Source: Bradyrhizobium guangzhouense
Lineage (GTDB): Bacteria; Pseudomonadota; Alphaproteobacteria; Rhizobiales; Xanthobacteraceae
Assembly: GCF_004114955.1 (NCBI RefSeq)
Contig: NZ_CP030053.1
Span: forward strand, 744,001-808,000
DNA length: 64,000 bases
Direction: 5' to 3'
Every line of letters begins with the position of its first letter. Position 1 is the stretch's first letter. Below are positions 58,937 to 64,000 of the stretch, piece after piece. Made by a program: the position numbers and the translations under genes. The notes below the pieces were generated by a model that was not told the origin of the DNA, ran no database searches, and saw only the letters and a program-made list of their open reading frames with translations.

Positions 58937-59624
58937 ATTTTTGGACATCAAGCATCTCGACGCCGGCTATGGCCGCAGCCAGGTCCTGTTCGACGTCAAC
59001 CTCGGCATTCCCTGGCGCGGCGGCGTCGCCGTGCTCGGGCGCAATGGTGCCGGCAAGACCACGCTGATGAAGACCATCGTCGGCGAGCTGCCGGCATGGA
59101 AGGGCGAGGTCGGCTTCGACGGCCGCGACATCAGCCGCCGCCGGCCGGAGGAGCGCGTTCGCGCCGGCATCGGCTACGTGCCGCAGGAGCATTCGGTGTT
59201 CGCGCGCTTGTCGGTGCGCGACAATCTCGCGGTCGGCTCGCTCTTCAACAAGGATGCCACCGCGGTCGACCGGGTGCTGGCCATCTTCCCGAAGCTCGGC
59301 CAGCGCCTGGATCAGCCCGCCGGCACGCTCTCCGGCGGCGAGCGCAAGATGCTCGCGATCGGCCGCGCCATGCTGGGTGACCCCAAACTGCTGCTGCTGG
59401 ACGAGCCGACCGAAGGCGTCTGGATCGGCGTGATCGAAGAGATCACCGAGCGCCTGATCGAGCTCGCCAAGACCATCGCGGTCATCATCGTCGAGCAGCA
59501 CCTCGACCTCGCGCTGCGCGTCGCCGACTACGCCTACGTGCTGGATCGCGGAAGAGTCGCGCTGCAAGGCGCGGCCGGCGAGGTGAGGGGCAATCCGGAG
59601 CTGATGCGGTACCTGGCGCCGTAG
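58929..59624 (+). CDS. HAAT-family ABC transporter ATPase (LivF type), cluster 2
   Basis: 231 residues, GTG 58929. Walker A GRNGAGKTTL near 38, signature TLSGGERKM, Walker B LLLLDEPTEGVWIGVI; UrtE-like. Last gene of the operon; a family A repeat follows 37 bases later. Confidence 0.93.
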   Translation: MPEFLDIKHLDAGYGRSQVLFDVNLGIPWRGGVAVLGRNGAGKTTLMKTIVGELPAWKGEVGFDGRDISRRRPEERVRAGIGYVPQEHSVFARLSVRDNLAVGSLFNKDATAVDRVLAIFPKLGQRLDQPAGTLSGGERKMLAIGRAMLGDPKLLLLDEPTEGVWIGVIEEITERLIELAKTIAVIIVEQHLDLALRVADYAYVLDRGRVALQGAAGEVRGNPELMRYLAP

Positions 59625-59661
59625 GAAGCGGCGAGGCTTGCCGCTCTTGCCCAGAACTCAA

Positions 59662-59768
59662 CTGTCATGCCCCGGCTTGACCGGGGCGTCCAGTACGTCG
59701 CGGCCTATCGGTTCAACAACTGCTGTCTCTGGAATACTGGATCGCCCGATCAAGTCGGGCGATGACAG
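59662..59768 (+). repeat. Palindromic repeat family A, copy 3
   Basis: 107 bases, CTGTCATGCCCCGG to GGGCGATGACAG, same orientation and core (GTCTCTGGAATACTGGATCG) as copy 2 at 51277. Lies between the convergent transporter operon and the L,D-transpeptidase gene. Confidence 0.8.
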
Positions 59769-59797
59769 CGGAGTGCGTTTCGAGAGCGAACGCTCGC

Positions 59798-61330
59798 CTA
59801 CTTCAGCGCGCCAAAGCGGCTGTCGAACGAGTTCGCCGACACGACCGGCGCGGCGCCGGCCATTTGGCCGCTGTCGCCGCCGCCATCAGCCACCGACGGC
59901 TTCAGTGCGGGACGTGTTGCGGCGACCCTGGTCTCCGCGGGCTTGGCCGGCTCGGCCGGCTTGGCGGCAACGGTCGGCTTGTCCTTCGCGGGTTCGCGAT
60001 GGACGAAGTGGGTCACCGCGGCCTTCAGCTTGGAGGCCGTGCTCGGCGCTGCGGGCGCGGGAGCCGGCGCCACGGATGCGGTTGCTTGCGGCGGCGTGGT
60101 CGCCGTGGTGTCGGCGGCGCTGAAGCCCATCTTGCGGCCGAGATTGGAGAAGAAGCCGCCGGACTTCTCAGGCGCAGCGACTGAAGCGACGCGGGTGCTG
60201 GTCGCGGGCGCGCCGACGGCGACGACCGGCTCGTCCTGCGGGGCAGAGGCGACCGGCTCGAGATTCGGCTTCGGCGGGTTGACGGTGCCGGGGATGGTGC
60301 CCGGCGCCTTCGACATCGCCAGCATCTGCAGCGTGTTGCCTTCGGCGCCTTCCGACAGGCCGGTCGAGCCTTCCGGAATCTTTGCCGCGAAGATCTTGTT
60401 CATGCCGCCATCGATGCCGGTGTTCATGCGCGCGACCGGAATGTTCTTGGCGACGAGCTTGTTGTACTCGGCCTCGTCGCGCTGCTCCTTGTCGCGCACG
60501 GCGCTGGCGATGTCCTCGGGGATCACATAGGCCGGGCACTTCGCGGAGGCATCGAACACGGGATCGCGCTTGGCATCGGGCGCCTTGGCCGCGTCGAACA
60601 CGTACTTCTTCTCGCAGAAGTCGACCTTCGGCTCCTGCCGCGTCACCTCGAAATGATCATAGCCTTCCTTGATCATCCGCCAGAACGGCATGTTCGGGTT
60701 GTTGCGGTGCTTGGCCATGTTCACCGGCGTCATCCGGAAAGGATAGGCCTGGAACTGGAACGCCTTCTGGCCGCCGAAGAAAGACTCGCGTCCGAGCGAA
60801 TAGATCTCGGCGATCTGTTCGTCGGTCATCGCGTAGCAGCCGCGCGAAGAACAATCGCCATGCACCATCAGCTGCGAGCCGGTGCGGCCGAGAGCGCGGT
60901 CGAACGCGTTGGGGAAGCCGGTGTTGAACGAGAGGTAATAGGCCGACTGCGGATTCATCTGGCTCGGATTGATCGAGTAGAATCCTTCCGGCGCCTGGCG
61001 GTCGCCCTCGCGCACCTTCGGGCCGAGATCGCCCGACCAACGGCAGATCGGATAGGTCTTGAGCAGCGCGAACTGGCCTGATCGGGTCTGCTTCCAGATC
61101 TCGAGCTCGGCTTCCTGCTTGAACAGGCGGATCAGGATCGGCGAATTCAGATCCATGTCCTTCTCGCCCATCGCGGCGACGAGCTTTGGCGAGACCGGCT
61201 GGTTGGCCTTGGCGTTGGTCGCCAGCGACACCTGATCGGTATCGCAGCCGGCGAGCACAATGCTGGCGGCAAGCGCAACCGAAACCAAGAGCGCGCGAGC
61301 AAGCGAACGAGAATTCAAGATGGACCCCAC
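59798..61330 (-). CDS. L,D-transpeptidase-family lipoprotein
   Basis: 510 residues. The lipobox IVLAGC places Cys29 as the lipid-attached residue. The catalytic YkuD motif is MVHGDCSSRGCYAM, with His157 and Cys165. Beyond about residue 330 the protein is low-complexity Ala/Pro-rich, with KPAEPAKPAE repeats. It probably crosslinks or tethers peptidoglycan from the periplasmic face. GTG 61330 is the start used; a TTG four codons later with GGGG upstream is possible. Confidence 0.87.
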   Translation of the reverse strand: MGSILNSRSLARALLVSVALAASIVLAGCDTDQVSLATNAKANQPVSPKLVAAMGEKDMDLNSPILIRLFKQEAELEIWKQTRSGQFALLKTYPICRWSGDLGPKVREGDRQAPEGFYSINPSQMNPQSAYYLSFNTGFPNAFDRALGRTGSQLMVHGDCSSRGCYAMTDEQIAEIYSLGRESFFGGQKAFQFQAYPFRMTPVNMAKHRNNPNMPFWRMIKEGYDHFEVTRQEPKVDFCEKKYVFDAAKAPDAKRDPVFDASAKCPAYVIPEDIASAVRDKEQRDEAEYNKLVAKNIPVARMNTGIDGGMNKIFAAKIPEGSTGLSEGAEGNTLQMLAMSKAPGTIPGTVNPPKPNLEPVASAPQDEPVVAVGAPATSTRVASVAAPEKSGGFFSNLGRKMGFSAADTTATTPPQATASVAPAPAPAAPSTASKLKAAVTHFVHREPAKDKPTVAAKPAEPAKPAETRVAATRPALKPSVADGGGDSGQMAGAAPVVSANSFDSRFGALK

Positions 61331-61740
61331 GACGTGCCGGGCGGAAGCGCGAACCCCTGATGTCGGAGCATGGCCTGACCGGACAGCCCGGCAGTTTCAG
61401 ACCAAGCCCCAGCAGCGCTTATGCCCTGAAGCCATTGATTAAAATTCTAACCTCCGCCCCCTGAGGTCGCAACCCGACCTGACATCACGAGCCCGTTGGC
61501 GCGGCGGCGTGGTCAACAGAGACTTAAACTCTGCCGGAACTTGGACTTTGCAGCGAAACCGCTACTGATATCGCTGATTTGGGCAAAAAAAGGGTTAATG
61601 CAGGGTTACCGGGCGCTCCGGAGGAGGACTCTCGTGCCCCGGACGCGGCGCAGCGCGGAGCGTCACCGTCGTGCGTCGAAGACGCGCGTAAACGCGCTTA
61701 TGGCGCCGCACCGCGTCCGGGACACGAGAATCCGTCCGAA
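61331..61740. other. 410-base spacer before the L,D-transpeptidase gene
   Basis: No gene is seen. The part next to accA holds the family B repeat (61629-61729). The part next to the transpeptidase gene holds an A-run (GGGCAAAAAAAGGG near 61581) that on the minus strand is a T-run after GTTAACCC, which may end accA transcription; the transpeptidase promoter should lie in 61340-61570. Confidence 0.5.
61629..61729. repeat. Palindromic repeat family B, copy 3
   Basis: Same ends as copy 1 (CTCTCGTGCCCCGGACGC and GCGTCCGGGACACGAGA) with a longer core containing GACGCGCGTAAACGCGC. Eleven bases past the accA stop. Confidence 0.75.
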
Positions 61741-62703
61741 TCAGCCCAGTTTCCGACCGATATCGAGGAATTTCTGCCGTCGCTGCTTGCGGATGGCCTC
61801 GCCGTCCATGCCGCGGAGCTCGTCAAAGGCCTTGGCGATGGCATCCCCGGTCGTGGCAATCATGGCGGCGGGGTCGCGATGGGCGCCGCCGACCGGCTCC
61901 TTCAGAATGCTGTCGATCACCCCGAAGCGCAGCATGTCCTGGGCGGTGATCTTCATGTTGTTGGCGGCTTCCTGCGCCTTGGAGCCGTCGCGCCACAGGA
62001 TGGAGGAGGCGGCCTCCGGCGAGATCACGCTGTAGATCGCGTGCTCCAGCATCAGGACCTTGTTGGCGGTGGTGATGGCGATGGCGCCGCCCGACATGCC
62101 CTCGCCGGTGATGATGGCGACGTTCGGCACGGTCAGTGCCATGCAGGCATCGGTCGAGCGTGCGATGGCTTCGGCTTGTCCCCGCTCCTCGGCGCCGATG
62201 CCGGGATAGGCGCCGGCGGAATCGGCCAGCGACAGCACCGGCAGGCCGAACCGCTCGGCCATCTCCATCAGCCGCACGCATTTGCGATAGCCCTCGGGTC
62301 GCGCCATGCCGAAATTGTGCTTGATGCGGCTCTCGGTGGAATCGCCCTTTTCCTGGCCCATCACGCAGATCGCCTCGCCGCGGAAGCGGCCGAAGCCCGC
62401 GACCAGCGCCTCGTCCTCGCCGAACTTGCGGTCGCCGGCGAGCGGGGTGAATTCGGTGATCAGGCCCTTGATGAAGTCGTTGAAATGCGGCCGCTGCGGA
62501 TGCCGGGCGACCAGCGTCTTCTGCCAGGGCGTCAGGTTTTGATAGAGGTCGGCCAGCGCCTGCGCCGCCTTGTCTTCGATCCGGCCGATCTCCTCGGCAA
62601 TGTCGGTGCCTGAGGCAGCGAGCGTGCGCAATTCATCGACCTTGGAGTCGAGCTCGGCGACGGGCTTTTCGAAGTCGAGATAGCTGCGCATCTGGTCTGG
62701 CAT
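61741..62703 (-). CDS. accA: Acetyl-CoA carboxylase carboxyltransferase subunit alpha
   Basis: 320 residues. With AccD it moves the carboxyl from biotin to acetyl-CoA, making malonyl-CoA. MRSYLDFEKPVAELDSKVDEL opens the protein (in part), and SLADSAGAYPGIGAEERGQ, GEGMSGGAIAI and ISPEAASSILWRD are the carboxyltransferase motifs. ATG 62703 (MPDQMRSYL) is the family start; the frame extends 36 codons earlier over a spacer. Downstream of xerD, as in other Rhizobiales. Confidence 0.96.
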   Translation of the reverse strand: MPDQMRSYLDFEKPVAELDSKVDELRTLAASGTDIAEEIGRIEDKAAQALADLYQNLTPWQKTLVARHPQRPHFNDFIKGLITEFTPLAGDRKFGEDEALVAGFGRFRGEAICVMGQEKGDSTESRIKHNFGMARPEGYRKCVRLMEMAERFGLPVLSLADSAGAYPGIGAEERGQAEAIARSTDACMALTVPNVAIITGEGMSGGAIAITTANKVLMLEHAIYSVISPEAASSILWRDGSKAQEAANNMKITAQDMLRFGVIDSILKEPVGGAHRDPAAMIATTGDAIAKAFDELRGMDGEAIRKQRRQKFLDIGRKLG

Positions 62704-62890
62704 CGTTTCAATATAGGGAGATAGGACGACGAGGCGAAGCGAGGTTGGCCTCAAGTAAAGAAGTGTAGCTTCTTCAAGGGTTTGACCTGTGCCCTGCCTG
62801 GAGGGCGCCAAATCAACGACAAGGCCACGGCTCTTTCTGCGGAGATGTGGCCGAAGTCAAGGCGGTTTCGGTTGCAGTCCCGAGCCGGAT

Positions 62891-62998
62891 CTCGTGTCCC
62901 GAACGCGCTGCAGCGCTTCTATAGCGCTGCTGCGCAGCAGCATGGGCCCCGGCTCAGCAGCGCACCGTTTCGCGCTACGCCGCGTCCGGGGCACCAGA
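62891..62998. repeat. Palindromic repeat family B, copy 4 (degenerate)
   Basis: CTCGTGTCCCGAACGCG and CGCGTCCGGGGCACCAG are the ends; the core is CAGCGC/GCGCTG-rich (GCTGCTGCGCAGCAGC is a palindrome). It occupies most of the 300-base xerD-accA gap, together with a plain stretch next to accA. Confidence 0.65.
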
Positions 62999-63003
62999 CC
63001 CTT

Positions 63004-63969
<966 letters not shown>

Positions 63970-64000
63970 GCCCTTCAGGCTAGCTCCTATTTCTTGAGAA

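Overview
The window looks like chromosomal DNA from a Bradyrhizobium-type alphaproteobacterium (Rhizobiales, high GC). The support is an acdS gene divergent from an Lrp-type regulator, the phaR / phaAB polyhydroxybutyrate genes, a conserved Rhizobiales order (xerD, accA; secA, ppiC, argJ, mutT, comF, grx; ubiG, lysC, ptsP, prfA), several branched-chain-amino-acid-type (HAAT) ABC transporters, and many short palindromic intergenic repeats of the rhizobial kind. No rRNA, tRNA, prophage, complete insertion sequence or CRISPR array was found.

Layout. 1-2886: end of a DUF5989 membrane-peptide gene, a NodU-type carbamoyltransferase and an SGNH hydrolase, probably modifying a secreted sugar or lipid. 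2896-10174: an amidase with a histone-H1-like tail beside a LysR remnant, a metY-metA methionine pair, a polysaccharide deacetylase and RecQ. 10384-18974: ACC deaminase and its regulator, a Cds1-like PLP enzyme, a PilZ-PAS-PAS-GGDEF protein, an exported protein, an esterase, a class IV aminotransferase and a methyltransferase. 19026-22074: phaR divergent from phaA-phaB. 22176-25997: EamA transporter, cupin, glyoxalase II, methyltransferase, DUF4167 protein. 25998-26460: a puzzling spacer. 26461-37581: prmC and prfA-ptsP, which are usually neighbours, are here separated by about 6.8 kb holding a HIT protein, a HAAT transporter with a fused permease-ATPase, an RpoA-CTD-like protein and a MarR regulator. 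37951-51264: housekeeping block (lysC, ubiG, CN hydrolase, grx, comF, mutT, argJ, PpiC isomerase, secA). 51480-59624: an amide uptake and hydrolysis locus (MarR regulator, AmiC-like binding protein without a signal peptide, amidase-signature enzyme, complete HAAT transporter). 59798-63969: L,D-transpeptidase lipoprotein, accA, xerD.

How the parts work together. metY and metA form a tight pair for homocysteine synthesis. phaA and phaB make the PHB monomer, with PhaR as the granule-sensing repressor. In the 52-60 kb locus the transporter would import an amide or related compound, the amidase would release ammonia and an acid, and the AmiC-like protein plus MarR regulator would sense the substrate. 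Most of the rest is unlinked metabolism. The least explained items are the RpoA-CTD-like protein, the AmiC-like sensor, the H1-tailed amidase, the 26 kb spacer, and at least three families of palindromic repeats, mostly sitting just after stop codons.
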